Shown: positions 1 through 9,613, counted from the stretch's first letter. The stretch: DNA of 64,000 nucleotides from Lewinellaceae bacterium (GCA_020636355.1 JACJYB010000012.1:87842-151841), one strand, 5' to 3'. Notes: generated from the letters alone by a model not told the origin. Numbers and translations: made by a program.

Positions 1-2
1 GA

Positions 3-1295
3 GGGATGGCACAGGTCGGAGACTTCACCACCTGGTTTCAAGGAGACAGCGCTTACTTTAACCCGGTGCTCTGGCACAATGGGCAACAACAACATTATCA
101 GGGTTACTGTACGGATGTATTTACCGATGCTGCGCTGGAGTTTATAGAAAAGCAACAAAGTCCGTGGCTTTGTTATCTGGCTTACAATGCACCCCACACA
201 CCGCTCCAGGTCCCGGATCGCTATTATCAGCTTTACCAGGATGTCGATCCCGCCTCGGGGTTCCCGGCAGACCAACCCTTCCCAAGGATGAGCGAGAAAG
301 ATAAAGAAGATGCACGACGGGTGTACGCGATGGTTACCTGCATCGACGATAACGTGGGACGGCTGCTGGCAAAACTGGAAGCTTTGAACCTGACAGAAAA
401 CACCATTGTCGTATTTATGACCGACAATGGCCCACAACAACAGCGCTATCTGGCTGGAATGCGCGGGCTGAAGGGAAGTGTCTACCGCGGAGGCACACGG
501 GTGCCCTTTTTCTTCCGCTATCCGGGCAAAGTGGCCGGCAACCGGGACATCGATGCCCTTGCTGCCCATCTGGATGTACTGCCTACCCTCGCAGCGATCA
601 CTGGTGCCAGCGTTCCCGATGACCGACCCATCGACGGCCGCAGCCTGTGGCCCCTTTTGCAAAATACCGCCGAAGCCTGGCAAGACCGGCCTTATTTCTC
701 TTATTGGACCCGACGCTATCCGGAAAAATACAACAACATTGCCCTGGAACAGGGTGTCTACAAACTGGTAGGCCATGCGGATTACGATGCACCCATCGAC
801 TCCTTTGAGCTGTTTAACATCCGGACAGATCCCTATGAATTGAAAAACATCATTTCAACGAATCGACCGGAAGCTGAAAAACTGAAGAAGGCATTAGACA
901 GTACCTATCGGGAATTGATTCAATCCGATCATCTGGTCCATCAGCCGCCGATCATTATTGGCGACTCTCACGAGAATCCGGTCTACCTGAACCGCAACGA
1001 TGCCGATGGCGAAAGGGGCATCTGGGCCCAGTCCCAAGTGTACGGCAGATGGAATGTGGAAATCCGCCCCGGCAACTACGACATTTCATTCCGATTTTTG
1101 GACACCTTACCTGCAGGTAGGATGGTGCTGGAAGCTGGAACGGACGTCTGGCAAAAAGCAAGTGATGGCCATAGCCTTGTTTTGGAGCTAAAAAACGTGG
1201 AAATGCCTGCTTTCAAGGGATCCCTTATTCCCTTCTATGCATGCCGCGATGGAAACCTCCTGCCTTTTTGGGTAGAGCTTAAAAGGACAAAATAA
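3..1295 (+). CDS. Sulfatase, C-terminal part (5' end outside window)
   Basis: The reading frame is open to the left edge, so the true start and the Cys/Ser-x-Pro-x-Arg formylglycine signature lie outside the window. What is visible is the second half of a type I sulfatase: an NAPHTP segment (about residue 61 counted from the first Met at 6), a MTDNG metal-binding turn (138-142) and the MRGLKGS...GGTRVP segment (152-166) typical of the family. The last ~100 residues look like an accessory beta domain. Such enzymes hydrolyse sulfate esters of glycans, usually in the periplasm or outside the cell in Bacteroidota. No transporter or SusCD pair is adjacent in the window, so the substrate is unknown. 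Confidence 0.9.
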   Translation, partial: GMAQVGDFTTWFQGDSAYFNPVLWHNGQQQHYQGYCTDVFTDAALEFIEKQQSPWLCYLAYNAPHTPLQVPDRYYQLYQDVDPASGFPADQPFPRMSEKDKEDARRVYAMVTCIDDNVGRLLAKLEALNLTENTIVVFMTDNGPQQQRYLAGMRGLKGSVYRGGTRVPFFFRYPGKVAGNRDIDALAAHLDVLPTLAAITGASVPDDRPIDGRSLWPLLQNTAEAWQDRPYFSYWTRRYPEKYNNIALEQGVYKLVGHADYDAPIDSFELFNIRTDPYELKNIISTNRPEAEKLKKALDSTYRELIQSDHLVHQPPIIIGDSHENPVYLNRNDADGERGIWAQSQVYGRWNVEIRPGNYDISFRFLDTLPAGRMVLEAGTDVWQKASDGHSLVLELKNVEMPAFKGSLIPFYACRDGNLLPFWVELKRTK

Positions 1296-1331
1296 CCCAT
1301 TAGAACGTTCTTGATATAAATCCTATTCACC

Positions 1332-2027
1332 TTGTACCAGCGTATATTTTTGAGTCTTTGCATTTTCTCAGCACTGCAATGCCGCCTTTTTGATAACACC
1401 CTACCCGTATTCCCTTCTGATTTTAATCAAATGGACCTGGATCAAATGCAGACCGGTCAAACCTTTCATTACTTGTTCCTCATCGGAAGTGGTTATCCGG
1501 ATCCGAATGATCAGCAGTTCTACTACACCGGAGACACCCTGGAGTTAAAAGTTCTGGAATTCAATAGTATAGGTTATTACATATCGGAATCAATAACTCC
1601 CGGTTCACCTGTCTGGAATATGGATAGTACCCGGTATTATGGAATTCAAAAAGATTCCGTTTATGTTAATTTATGGATCGTGCGCAACGATTCTCTATTC
1701 ATCCAATCCATCCATCCTGAACAATATACACACAGTCATCTATTGTTCAGGTCCGATTTTGCATTAATGCATTTTACGGAAGCCGAGGTTAAAATGAAGG
1801 GCTGGAAAACTACCTATCCTTACAACGAAGCCGATGCCAGACTTTTCGCCACCGACTATAAGCTGCTTGGTCATACCTACCCCCGACTGAATGTGTACAT
1901 TAACAATAGCCCCATGGCGGGTGACGGCCCAGGGAACACGACTATTTTTAGCAGACCCTTTGGGATCATCCGAACCTCCAGCTATTCATTTTGGACAGGA
2001 ATGGGTATCGGATGGGATAAGTTATAA
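1332..2027 (+). CDS. Hypothetical secreted or lipoprotein, 231 aa
   Basis: No family was recognised. The only early start is TTG at 1332, because an in-frame stop lies at 1317. The N-terminus (YQRIFLSLCIFSALQC) is a plausible signal sequence ending in Cys17, but Gln at -1 makes it a poor lipobox. The rest is polar and rich in Tyr/Asp, like an extracytoplasmic beta protein. It lies 36 bp after the sulfatase and could be cotranscribed. An overlapping frame (1891-2148) carries no recognisable features and was not called. Confidence 0.6.
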   Translation: MYQRIFLSLCIFSALQCRLFDNTLPVFPSDFNQMDLDQMQTGQTFHYLFLIGSGYPDPNDQQFYYTGDTLELKVLEFNSIGYYISESITPGSPVWNMDSTRYYGIQKDSVYVNLWIVRNDSLFIQSIHPEQYTHSHLLFRSDFALMHFTEAEVKMKGWKTTYPYNEADARLFATDYKLLGHTYPRLNVYINNSPMAGDGPGNTTIFSRPFGIIRTSSYSFWTGMGIGWDKL

Positions 2028-2144
2028 AAAGCATTCCATGAAACTTGATCGACAGCTTGTTAAGCTTATTAATGGTTTTGCCACCCGTAATAATCCTTAC
2101 TTTTATGATCTTGAAAAGCTATCCTGGATTAAGAATTGCTGTAT

Positions 2145-3953
2145 ATGAAACACTTGATATTTAGTCTGCTGCTCCTATGGGCACTGCAACTATCCGCTCA
2201 GACACCGGTCGAATACGCCATCGCTTTCCCGAATGCAGTTCACCATGAAGCCGAAATTCAGGTCACCTATCGTGATGTGCCAGCTGGTCCATTGGAAATA
2301 CGAATGAGCCGGTCATCGCCAGGGCGCTATGCGGTTCATGAGTTCGCAAAAAATTGTTACGGCTTCAGAGCTTCTGATGGCGAGGGACACCCTCTGGAAA
2401 TAGATCATACCAATCCATACCAATGGAATGTGCTGGGTCATCAGGGAACCGTTGTTTTCTCTTATACGCTGTTTGGAAACCGGGGTGATGGAACCTATTC
2501 CCAGGTGGACGAAACCCATGCGCACCTCAACATGCCGGCAACCTTTGCTTTCGCACGAGGGATGGATGACCGGCCGATCCGGATTAGGTTTGATCTTCGT
2601 GAAGACCTGCATTGGAAAGTAGCCACTCAATTGAAACCGGAAACCGCCACCACCTTTACAGCGCCAAATCTGCAATACTTTATGGACAGCCCCACGGAGA
2701 TCAGTGACTTTCAAATGCGCACATTCACCGAAACTTCCAATGGCAAGACCTATCAATTCCGGCTGGTGCTTCACGCGCCTAATGAGTCGGAGGTGATTGA
2801 CGCCTTCAAAGCAGCTGCCATGAAGATTGTAGCTCAGGAAAAAGCAGTCTACCAGGAATTACCCGGCTACGATTACGGAACGTATACCTTCATCTGTTGT
2901 TACATGCCTCAAGGCAGTGGAGACGGTATGGAGCACCGTAATTCCACCTTCATTAGCGGTAATTTTGTGCTGGACAGCAGTGGCCTTCAACGAGCCTATG
3001 GAACAGTAGCCCATGAATTTTTTCATTGTTGGAATGTGGAGCGTATCCGGCCCAGGTCGCTGGAACCCTTTGATTTTGAACAAGCCAATATGTCCGGCGA
3101 ATTGTGGTTTGCCGAAGGATTCACCAGCTATTATACGGACCTTACCCTTTGCCGGGCGGGGATAATCTCAACCAGCGATTATGTGTCCGGAATAAGTGGA
3201 GGGCTAAATGCCGTCATCAACAGTCCGGCGCGTCGCTATCGCACTCCGGTAGAAATGAGTCAGTTTGCACCCTTTTCCGACGCGGCGACGTCCATTGACC
3301 CGGTCAATTTCGGCAATACGTTCATCTCGTATTACACGTATGGTAAGGTGTTGGGCCTGGCGTTAGATTTATCGTTGCGAAATCAGGGTCAAAATCGGTC
3401 ACTTGACGGTTTTATGGCCCTCATGTGGGACCATTATGGTAAACCGGAAATTCCTTATTCGGTGGCTGACATCGAATCCACATTGGCCGAATACGCCGGA
3501 GAAGCATTTGCCCATACTTTTTTTGATCACTACATCTACCACAGTGAAATGCCGGATTATCAGGCGTTGTTGAATTCGGTCGGCATCAGCCTCTCTCTGG
3601 CTCACCCGGGACAAGCATTCTTAGGCGCTTCCATGGAACAAAACGATCAGGAAGTTACCATTTCCCGCTATCCCTTACTCGGCACTCCAGCCTATATAGC
3701 TAATCTCGAAGCCGGCGACAAAATTCGGACCATTGATGATCAGACTGTTACGTCTGTAAACGAAGCTCAATCCATCATCCGGAATCATCAATCAGGAGAC
3801 ACCATTCAGATGCAAATCGAACGGTTTGGAAAAATGATGCGTATACCCGTTCTATTGATGGAAAATCCACAATTACAGACCGAGTTGATCCAGGCTCCAG
3901 CTATAACTGATGCGGCCAGCAGCCAACAAAAAATGTGGTTGACCGGAAAATAA
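2145..3953 (+). CDS. M61 family glycyl-aminopeptidase-like metalloprotease with PDZ domain
   Basis: The start at ATG 2145 gives a clean signal peptide (MKHLIFSLLLLWALQLSAQ); an in-frame TTG at 2136 is less likely. The order is an N-terminal beta domain, then the gluzincin zinc motif HEFFH (about residues 290-294) followed by a Glu in LWFAEGF (about 324), a helical region, and a C-terminal PDZ-like domain (GDKIRTIDDQTV, about 520-590). This is the M61 architecture. These are exported peptidases that remove N-terminal Gly or Ala residues from peptides; substrate preference here is unknown. The length (602 aa) is normal. The gene is convergent with the ABC exporter operon that follows. Confidence 0.88.
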   Translation: MKHLIFSLLLLWALQLSAQTPVEYAIAFPNAVHHEAEIQVTYRDVPAGPLEIRMSRSSPGRYAVHEFAKNCYGFRASDGEGHPLEIDHTNPYQWNVLGHQGTVVFSYTLFGNRGDGTYSQVDETHAHLNMPATFAFARGMDDRPIRIRFDLREDLHWKVATQLKPETATTFTAPNLQYFMDSPTEISDFQMRTFTETSNGKTYQFRLVLHAPNESEVIDAFKAAAMKIVAQEKAVYQELPGYDYGTYTFICCYMPQGSGDGMEHRNSTFISGNFVLDSSGLQRAYGTVAHEFFHCWNVERIRPRSLEPFDFEQANMSGELWFAEGFTSYYTDLTLCRAGIISTSDYVSGISGGLNAVINSPARRYRTPVEMSQFAPFSDAATSIDPVNFGNTFISYYTYGKVLGLALDLSLRNQGQNRSLDGFMALMWDHYGKPEIPYSVADIESTLAEYAGEAFAHTFFDHYIYHSEMPDYQALLNSVGISLSLAHPGQAFLGASMEQNDQEVTISRYPLLGTPAYIANLEAGDKIRTIDDQTVTSVNEAQSIIRNHQSGDTIQMQIERFGKMMRIPVLLMENPQLQTELIQAPAITDAASSQQKMWLTGK

Positions 3954-4054
3954 ATGGACTATTGGTAAAATCACGATCGATAAATCCTTAATCACCATTA
4001 ATAATTCATACACAATGGAAAAATGGAACGGAATCTTTTCTGGTAACGAATTAT

Positions 4055-4771
4055 TCAAACACCTCTCCAAACTTTTTTCTTAAACCAATAGCCCAGCATG
4101 ATCATTGCGATGGCATAAACGACTAAACCGGCCCCAAACCAACTTATAAAATAGGCTCCCCGGATCGCCGCATCATAGGCGTGAAAAGACCAATAGACCG
4201 GTACCAGTGCCAAAACCCAGTTGACCCACCCGGGGAAGAAAAAGGTAAGGATGGGCGTCAGAATAACCAGATCCAGGATTTTAAAATAAGCCAAACCTTC
4301 AATTTTATTTCTGGCAAACGTTGATACCACCAGACTGATCAATGGAGCCAATAATCCAAACTGAAGTGCAAGAAGCAGGGACTGCCACCCTCCAACCATG
4401 ACCAGCCCACCCCAGCGGATGATCAGCCAGGCGCCACATGTGGCCAGCAATGTTGCCCCCGACAAACGATACAACAGGAAGGTCGATGCGCGCAAAGGGA
4501 GAATGCGCAATGCCTGGATGACTTGTTCGTCTTTTTCCTCCAGAAGGATAAATGCGCTGATAAATCCCATCAGGATCGAGGTTTGCATGGCGCCAAACAT
4601 AGATATGTACGGATAATATTCGACAATCGGCGGAAAGGCGTGTTCCAGTGCCGGTACCGCCCACCGTACAAATGCATACAGGAGCAACGGAGCAAATAAG
4701 AACACCAGCAACATCTGGTCCCTGGCGATATGCCGGAATTCCTGCCGGGCGAAATGGTAGAAACGTTGCAT
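4055..4771 (-). CDS. ABC transporter permease (last gene of tetR-ABC operon)
   Basis: Integral membrane protein of about 238 aa with six predicted hydrophobic segments. The start was set at ATG 4771 (MQRFYHFARQEFRH) because it begins 4 bp after the stop of the preceding permease; upstream codons in this frame only overlap that gene. Together with 4776-5468 and 5465-6313 it forms a two-permease, one-ATPase exporter resembling the mycobacterial fluoroquinolone-export type (Rv2686c-Rv2688c). The substrate is inferred only from TetR control and is probably a toxic or lipophilic compound. Its 3' end faces the M61 peptidase. Confidence 0.8.
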   Translation of the reverse strand: MQRFYHFARQEFRHIARDQMLLVFLFAPLLLYAFVRWAVPALEHAFPPIVEYYPYISMFGAMQTSILMGFISAFILLEEKDEQVIQALRILPLRASTFLLYRLSGATLLATCGAWLIIRWGGLVMVGGWQSLLLALQFGLLAPLISLVVSTFARNKIEGLAYFKILDLVILTPILTFFFPGWVNWVLALVPVYWSFHAYDAAIRGAYFISWFGAGLVVYAIAMIMLGYWFKKKVWRGV

Positions 4772-4775
4772 GAGC

Positions 4776-5468
4776 TTAGCGTTTGATGTTCTTGCGAAAG
4801 GCCCGGATTGCCAGCTGATAAGCGGCCAGGTTCCAGGCAATCAAAAGTCCGTAAGCCAGCAGTAACTGGCCGGTTGCAATACCGGTAAAGGCTGCCGAAA
4901 ACAATACCAGGGCCGGCCAGGTAGGCAGCCAGACGAAATAGTTCATCGGCATTACTCCAAAATATCCCAGAAAAGGCAATGATAAAAGGATCAATAATCC
5001 AACCGACCGCATAATGTATTGATTAAAAGTATCAACACCGGAAACCAGTATAAATCCGATAAGGCCAAAAAAAATGGTTGTGCCGGCAGCCGCTGTCCCA
5101 AAATGTGCCCACTGAAAATGTACACCGTGCACTATCCCCACCAATCCGTAACAACACAGGACTGAAATCAGGGTCAGGACGATAATCTTAGACCACAGGT
5201 ATTGGGCTTCCCGTACTGGTGTGACCACCAGGGCTTGTAAGGTCCCTTCATTCTTTTCAAACAGGACCATAACCCCGATGAATAAAAACCCCAGTAAGGC
5301 AGGATCGTTGAATAGGACAAGGACAAGCAATTGATCCACGACCATATATTTTTGCAACCACCAGAACAAACCCAGGTAAATGGCGGTGACCAATACGGAG
5401 ACCGAGAGAACCTGATTCCGATTAAGTAGGGTAAAGTCCCAGCGGAGCAAATGCAGGAATGTTCTCAT
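4776..5468 (-). CDS. ABC transporter permease (second permease)
   Basis: 230-aa membrane protein with about six hydrophobic segments and a charged N-terminal amphipathic stretch (MRTFLHLLRWDFTLLNRNQ), as in ABC-2 type permeases. It overlaps the ATPase gene by 4 bp and is followed 4 bp later by the other permease, so translation is probably coupled. A heterodimeric membrane channel with the 4055-4771 product is inferred. Confidence 0.82.
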   Translation of the reverse strand: MRTFLHLLRWDFTLLNRNQVLSVSVLVTAIYLGLFWWLQKYMVVDQLLVLVLFNDPALLGFLFIGVMVLFEKNEGTLQALVVTPVREAQYLWSKIIVLTLISVLCCYGLVGIVHGVHFQWAHFGTAAAGTTIFFGLIGFILVSGVDTFNQYIMRSVGLLILLSLPFLGYFGVMPMNYFVWLPTWPALVLFSAAFTGIATGQLLLAYGLLIAWNLAAYQLAIRAFRKNIKR

Positions 5469-6313
5469 ACCAGTGATTTTCCGGTGACTTCCATAAAGAC
5501 GGCATCCAGGCTGGCCTCCCTGGAATGGATGGTTACTACTTCCCGGCCATGCAGGTCATTCAGGAATTCCGGATTGGTACCCAGCCCATCCAGCGCGTAG
5601 GTTTTCACCCCATCACTATCGCGGAATTGTACCTCTACGGTCCTGCTACTATAGGCAAGTTGTAAAGACTTAGGTGTATCCAGAGCTCTTATGCGACCAT
5701 CAACCAGAAAAGCAACCCGGTCACACAACTCCTGGGCATCGTGCATTTGGTGGGTGGTGATAAATATGGTCTTGCCTTCACCCTGCAACTGCCGGATGAG
5801 GTCTTTAATGAGATGGGCGTTGGCCGGATCCATCCCGGAAGTAGGCTCGTCGAGGAAAAGAATCTCCGGATTATGTTGCAGTGCCCGAATAAAATTGAGC
5901 CGCATTTTCATGCCTTTGGAGAAAGCCCCTACTTTTTGATTCGCAGCATTTTCGAGACCGACCATGGCTAGTAAATCCACGGCATTCCGATAATGCTGTT
6001 GATAAAATGCGCCAAAAAAATTGAGATTTTCCAGGGCGGTTAGTTTCAGATAATGATTCGGGAGTTCAAAACTCACCCCGATCCGGTGATATAAATCAAT
6101 GTCCCAATCCCGTACTTCTCTCCCATCGATCAGGGCAGATCCGGAATACCCGGCCAAAAGCTTGAAGAGGATTTTCTGAGTGGTCGTTTTTCCGGCTCCA
6201 CTTGGGCCCAGAAAACCAAAGATTTCACCGGGGGAAATGGCGAATTCCAAATCGTGAATGGCGGGCCCGGTCTGACCGGCATAGGTAAATGAAAGGCTGG
6301 AAACCTGAATCAT
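5465..6313 (-). CDS. ABC exporter ATP-binding protein
   Basis: 282 aa. Walker A GPSGAGKTT at 36-44, signature FSKGM at 131-135 (a degenerate LSGGQ, common in the drug-export DrrA/CcmA-like subgroup), Walker B ILFLDE at 151-156 and switch His188. It is the energy-coupling subunit for the two downstream permeases. The ATG overlaps the tetR stop as ATGA, which implies coupled translation from the tetR message. Confidence 0.92.
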   Translation of the reverse strand: MIQVSSLSFTYAGQTGPAIHDLEFAISPGEIFGFLGPSGAGKTTTQKILFKLLAGYSGSALIDGREVRDWDIDLYHRIGVSFELPNHYLKLTALENLNFFGAFYQQHYRNAVDLLAMVGLENAANQKVGAFSKGMKMRLNFIRALQHNPEILFLDEPTSGMDPANAHLIKDLIRQLQGEGKTIFITTHQMHDAQELCDRVAFLVDGRIRALDTPKSLQLAYSSRTVEVQFRDSDGVKTYALDGLGTNPEFLNDLHGREVVTIHSREASLDAVFMEVTGKSLV

Positions 6314-6975
6314 AATGCCTGAGGTTTTAGTGCGGCTTTTAACAATTGAATCAAATCACGGACTGCCGCCTGGAGCGCTTCATTTTCGAGCCCGAACAGG
6401 GGTTTGCCTTCCGCAAGGTTGCGGTCAAAATCCACGCCGTAGATGTCGTGCATTAAGGATGCGACACTCAAGCCCATGGTAAACATAAAATGAGCGAGGA
6501 TCGGTAACGGCAAATCGGTACGAATCGTCCCATTGGCCTGTTCCGCGGCAATCCACCGGGACAACATCGCGGTACCCTGATCCTTCCAGGAATTCAGGTA
6601 TGGCTGTACCTGTGGGCTGGATTCTTTAAAGCCTACCCGGTACAGAAATTGGCTGCACCGCGGGTTTTCAAGATCAAAATGCAGTCCATTGGCGTACACA
6701 GCCTCATAGTACGTCCAGAAATCCGGATAATCTTCCCGGCGAACCGACACAATGTAGGACCGCTTCACCTGCTCGCAATGGCTCTTCAGATGAAGCCAGA
6801 GATCGAGTTTGTCTTCGAAATACTGATAGACGCTGCCTTTCGCGATGCCCAATTCTTTGACAATCCGGGTGATGCTGGCGGTCTGAAAATCACTGTTGGC
6901 AAATTCCTCCAGAGCGACTTCGAGAAATCGTGCCTGCTTCTGCGGATCGAGGTTGATAAACGTTTCTTTTGGCAT
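6310..6975 (-). CDS. TetR/AcrR family transcriptional regulator
   Basis: 221 aa with an N-terminal helix-turn-helix (roughly residues 27-50, SITRIVKELGIAKGSVYQYF) and a variable ligand-binding C-terminal domain. It is first in the operon with the ABC exporter, and two matching inverted repeats lie just upstream (6979-6994 and 7011-7026). This is the usual arrangement for an autorepressor that releases the exporter when it binds the exported compound. The inducer is unknown. Confidence 0.9.
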   Translation of the reverse strand: MPKETFINLDPQKQARFLEVALEEFANSDFQTASITRIVKELGIAKGSVYQYFEDKLDLWLHLKSHCEQVKRSYIVSVRREDYPDFWTYYEAVYANGLHFDLENPRCSQFLYRVGFKESSPQVQPYLNSWKDQGTAMLSRWIAAEQANGTIRTDLPLPILAHFMFTMGLSVASLMHDIYGVDFDRNLAEGKPLFGLENEALQAAVRDLIQLLKAALKPQAL

Positions 6976-6978
6976 AAT

Positions 6979-7026
6979 GTGACTACCTGGTCACAAAGAT
7001 AATAGAATTTGTGACTGGGTGGTCAC
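6979..7026 (-). promoter_or_regulatory. Paired TetR operators around a TAnnTTTG promoter
   Basis: Two copies of GTGAC-N6-GTCAC are visible, at 6979-6994 and 7011-7026, 32 bp apart start to start (about three helical turns). Between them on the minus strand lies TATCTTTG (7001-6994), an exact match to the Bacteroidota -7 box TAnnTTTG. The predicted transcription start falls inside the proximal palindrome and about 14 nt before the tetR ATG. A repressor bound here would block initiation. Confidence 0.75.
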
Positions 7027-7294
7027 TAAATATTAATGTTGAATTTTAAAGGTTGAAAGTTGAATGGGAAGTTTACTCTATGAGGGAACACTATGCGGTT
7101 AAGAGCTTCGTTCTGTTCGGCAGGATGAGGTGTTTGAAGCAAGAACCTGTTTGCATTTTCTGGTTACTAAGTTTAAATAGGTTGCTGGCCCTCGTGCCGT
7201 CGCCTGAGGATCCGGCCGATGGAGGATGGAAGGCGGGCCATAGATCAATTCCTAAAACTCTGTTTCAAAGAGAATGCTGACCGAGGTACGAGTG

Positions 7295-8188
7295 TCAGCA
7301 AAATTTATTCCAATATTCACCCATCTTTTTCCGGACAAAGGCTACGCTGCGCTCCAGTTGATCCATGCCATCCACACCGTCTTCGATGCTGATCCAGCCA
7401 TCAAAGTCAACCCGCTTTAATTCCCGGAAAATGGCATCGTAATCATTCAAGCCTTTGCCAATCTCGCCATGACTTAATCTTTTCGCATAACCGGTAGCAC
7501 CTCCTTCCTCATTCCGCAAATCTTCCAGCGTTCCGTATTTCAGATACCGGTCACTGGCATGCATCGTCACCACCCGGTCAGCAACACGATACAACAATTC
7601 AAGGGGATCCTCACCTGCTAAATAGGTATTGCTTGGGTCGTAATTCACCCCAAAATTAAGATGCTGAATGCAGTCCACCAACCGGCAAAAAACGTCCATT
7701 TTCTGGGCAAATTCCGGATACTCCCAAAAGTCATCCTTGTAATGATTCTCCAGGATCAGGGTGATTCCATTTGCTGCCGCATAGGGCAGGCATGCCTCGA
7801 TGCATTCCACAGCCAGCCCGACGCCTTGATCAATGCTCAGTTCAGGTCGCCGCTGTCCGGAGAGCACCCGGCAGTAAGAACCGCCCAGGGTATGTGTCAT
7901 ATCGATCCAACGTTTTTGTTTCCCGATCTCATTTTTACGAAATTCCCGGTCCGGGTGGGTAAAGTCGGGAGAACAACACATCATAGGGACTACTTTCCCA
8001 TGATCCTCTACCTGCCGGCGAAATCGGGGCCAGTTCTTTTCATCCTGCATTTCCAGAAAACCGGCGTACCACTCCAATCCGTCGATATCCAGCCGCACCG
8101 CCATTTCAATCCATTCGGATACGGTCAGGGTACCGTCTTTACATAAGGCTTGCATAAATGCTTTGGGGAAAACTGCTAAACGGGGCAT
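7295..8188 (-). CDS. Sugar phosphate isomerase/epimerase-like TIM barrel (AP_endonuc_2 fold)
   Basis: 297 aa, resembling the xylose isomerase-like TIM barrel family. Visible features are an ILENHYKD strand end, VNYDPSN and VTMHASD segments carrying candidate metal ligands (Glu, His, Asp), and a late GWISIEDG segment. Members isomerise or epimerise keto-sugars, and some act on inositol derivatives. It is the last gene of the minus-strand cluster, 6 bp after the SDR gene. The substrate cannot be assigned. Confidence 0.82.
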   Translation of the reverse strand: MPRLAVFPKAFMQALCKDGTLTVSEWIEMAVRLDIDGLEWYAGFLEMQDEKNWPRFRRQVEDHGKVVPMMCCSPDFTHPDREFRKNEIGKQKRWIDMTHTLGGSYCRVLSGQRRPELSIDQGVGLAVECIEACLPYAAANGITLILENHYKDDFWEYPEFAQKMDVFCRLVDCIQHLNFGVNYDPSNTYLAGEDPLELLYRVADRVVTMHASDRYLKYGTLEDLRNEEGGATGYAKRLSHGEIGKGLNDYDAIFRELKRVDFDGWISIEDGVDGMDQLERSVAFVRKKMGEYWNKFC

Positions 8189-8194
8189 AACAAC

Positions 8195-8995
8195 TTATTT
8201 ATTGGCGGGGATGGTCGTTTCATCTTTAGGCGGATTCCTTCCGATAAACGGATGCTGTTCCAGGTCTACTACCTGCCCGCTGATGGGGCCACTTTCGTCG
8301 GATAGCCAATACACGGCAGCAGCCGCTATCTCTTCTGGAAAAAGGATGCGGCCAGCGGGGGCGAACACTGGCGGCAGGTCTTTGTACCAGTTGTCATCCA
8401 AACCATGCGCTCTTTTGCGGATAATCTCCCGCTCGGTCAGGACCCAGCCCGGGTTGATCTGGTTGACGCGCACGTGATTTTCCCGGTGCAGCGTATCCCC
8501 TAAATTGCGGGTCAGGGTCATCAATGCGCCTTTGGATACACTATAGGCTAACAGGTTAGGCTCTCCACTATAGGCATTCACGGATCCGATGTTCAGAACA
8601 CATCCGTGTGACCGGCTCAGGTAAGGCAAAGCTGCCTGTATCAAGGCAAAAGGAGCTAACGTATTGACCTCCAGCACCTGCCGGAATAGCGTCAGGTCGG
8701 TGGTCTGCAGGTTGGAGGAAGCCACCGCAGCGGCATTATTCACCACCGCATCCAGCTGACCAAAAAGGGAAATGGCCTGAGCGACCAGCCGGTCAGCACA
8801 TCCTGCTACCGTTAAATCTTCGATGTATAAAACGGCATGTTCCGCACCTATTTCCTGTACGGTTGCCTCACCCAGTTCTTGCTCCAATCCATGAACGATT
8901 ACCTTTGCACCTTCGGCTACACACCGCTTCGCGATGGCCTTGCCAATCCCGGTCGTACTTCCGGTGATAAGGATGACTTTATCTTTTAGTCGCAT
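8195..8995 (-). CDS. Short-chain dehydrogenase/reductase (SDR)
   Basis: 266 aa from ATG 8995; the longer frame to 9055 adds an unrelated N-terminus. Classical SDR signs are TGSTTGIG (11-18), NNAA (87-90) and catalytic Ser138, Tyr151 and Lys155 (YSVSK). It would oxidise or reduce a sugar or polyol hydroxyl with NAD(P). It is 6 bp upstream of the isomerase-like gene, which implies a two-gene transcript. A role in the neighbouring carbohydrate pathway is inferred. Confidence 0.88.
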   Translation of the reverse strand: MRLKDKVILITGSTTGIGKAIAKRCVAEGAKVIVHGLEQELGEATVQEIGAEHAVLYIEDLTVAGCADRLVAQAISLFGQLDAVVNNAAAVASSNLQTTDLTLFRQVLEVNTLAPFALIQAALPYLSRSHGCVLNIGSVNAYSGEPNLLAYSVSKGALMTLTRNLGDTLHRENHVRVNQINPGWVLTEREIIRKRAHGLDDNWYKDLPPVFAPAGRILFPEEIAAAAVYWLSDESGPISGQVVDLEQHPFIGRNPPKDETTIPANK

Positions 8996-9613
8996 GGGAT
9001 TGTTCTTACTTTTAAATAATCTTTCATTCCAATTTAAAAGTACGAAAAGAAGCATTTATGATATTTGGTAGGAGCGATCGATCAGAATCCGGGTAACTTG
9101 ATCTATGTGCATCTACGTAATAACTCAATGTCATTTCGAGCGGAGGACGAGGTACGAGGACGTAGTCGAGAAATCTAGACCAGATCCATCCATACTTTCT
9201 TTAGATCTCTCCACTCCCTCCGGCCGGTCGAGATGACAAAAAGTAGGGAAGTCAGTCAAGGTGATAGAAAGCAGAAAAGTCGATCGGATTGACAAAATGT
9301 TGAAATGTCGATTGACCTGCCCTGCCAGTAATATAGTGGTGACAGCGAAATAAAGTTCTAGCTGCTTTTCTTCAATTTGCATCCACCAAATAACCCAATT
9401 ACATTTTCCATGTCAAAACATAAATTGAAATTGAAAATCACACAAATTCATTTTGTGGAAGTATAAATGATTTTATTTACTCTATACGGAATGTTATCGA
9501 TCAATTTCAGAAGCCATCAATCACGAAAAACAAATGAAAAGATGGAGTCGGACAAATAAATCTGACCTTATCCGAAAAGAAAATCCAAAACCAGATTTAA
9601 TTGAAGCTTAGCC
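8996..9613. other. 618-bp intergenic region holding one palindromic repeat
   Basis: No convincing gene. An 83-codon frame at 9131-9382 is made largely of the repeat at 9129-9240. The rest (9241-9613) is AT-rich, with no protein similarity, RNA gene or clear terminator recognised. It separates the SDR/isomerase pair from the dehydrogenase/HPS-like pair, so the four genes may not be one transcript. Confidence 0.5.
9129..9240. repeat. BIME/REP-like palindromic repeat
   Basis: The left arm (9129-9143, TGTCATTTCGAGCGG) and right arm (9223-9237, CCGGTCGAGATGACA) are near-perfect inverted copies, and can fold into a ~110-nt hairpin with internal AGAAATCT/AGATCTCT pairing. The TGTCATTTCGA...TCGAGATGACA form is a widespread intergenic repeat in Bacteroidota. 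A related partial copy follows tex at 35169. Confidence 0.7.

Noticed and set aside
1891..2148. 85-codon ORF overlapping the hypothetical secreted protein and the M61 gene
   Set aside because: It overlaps two better frames, has no recognisable domain, and would leave no room for the M61 start.
7053..7280. 75-codon ORF between tetR and the isomerase-like gene
   Set aside because: No homology signs, mixed low-complexity composition, and it lies in the tetR upstream region.
9131..9382. 83-codon minus-strand ORF
   Set aside because: Its second half is the hairpin repeat 9129-9240 in translation; no start signal or family.
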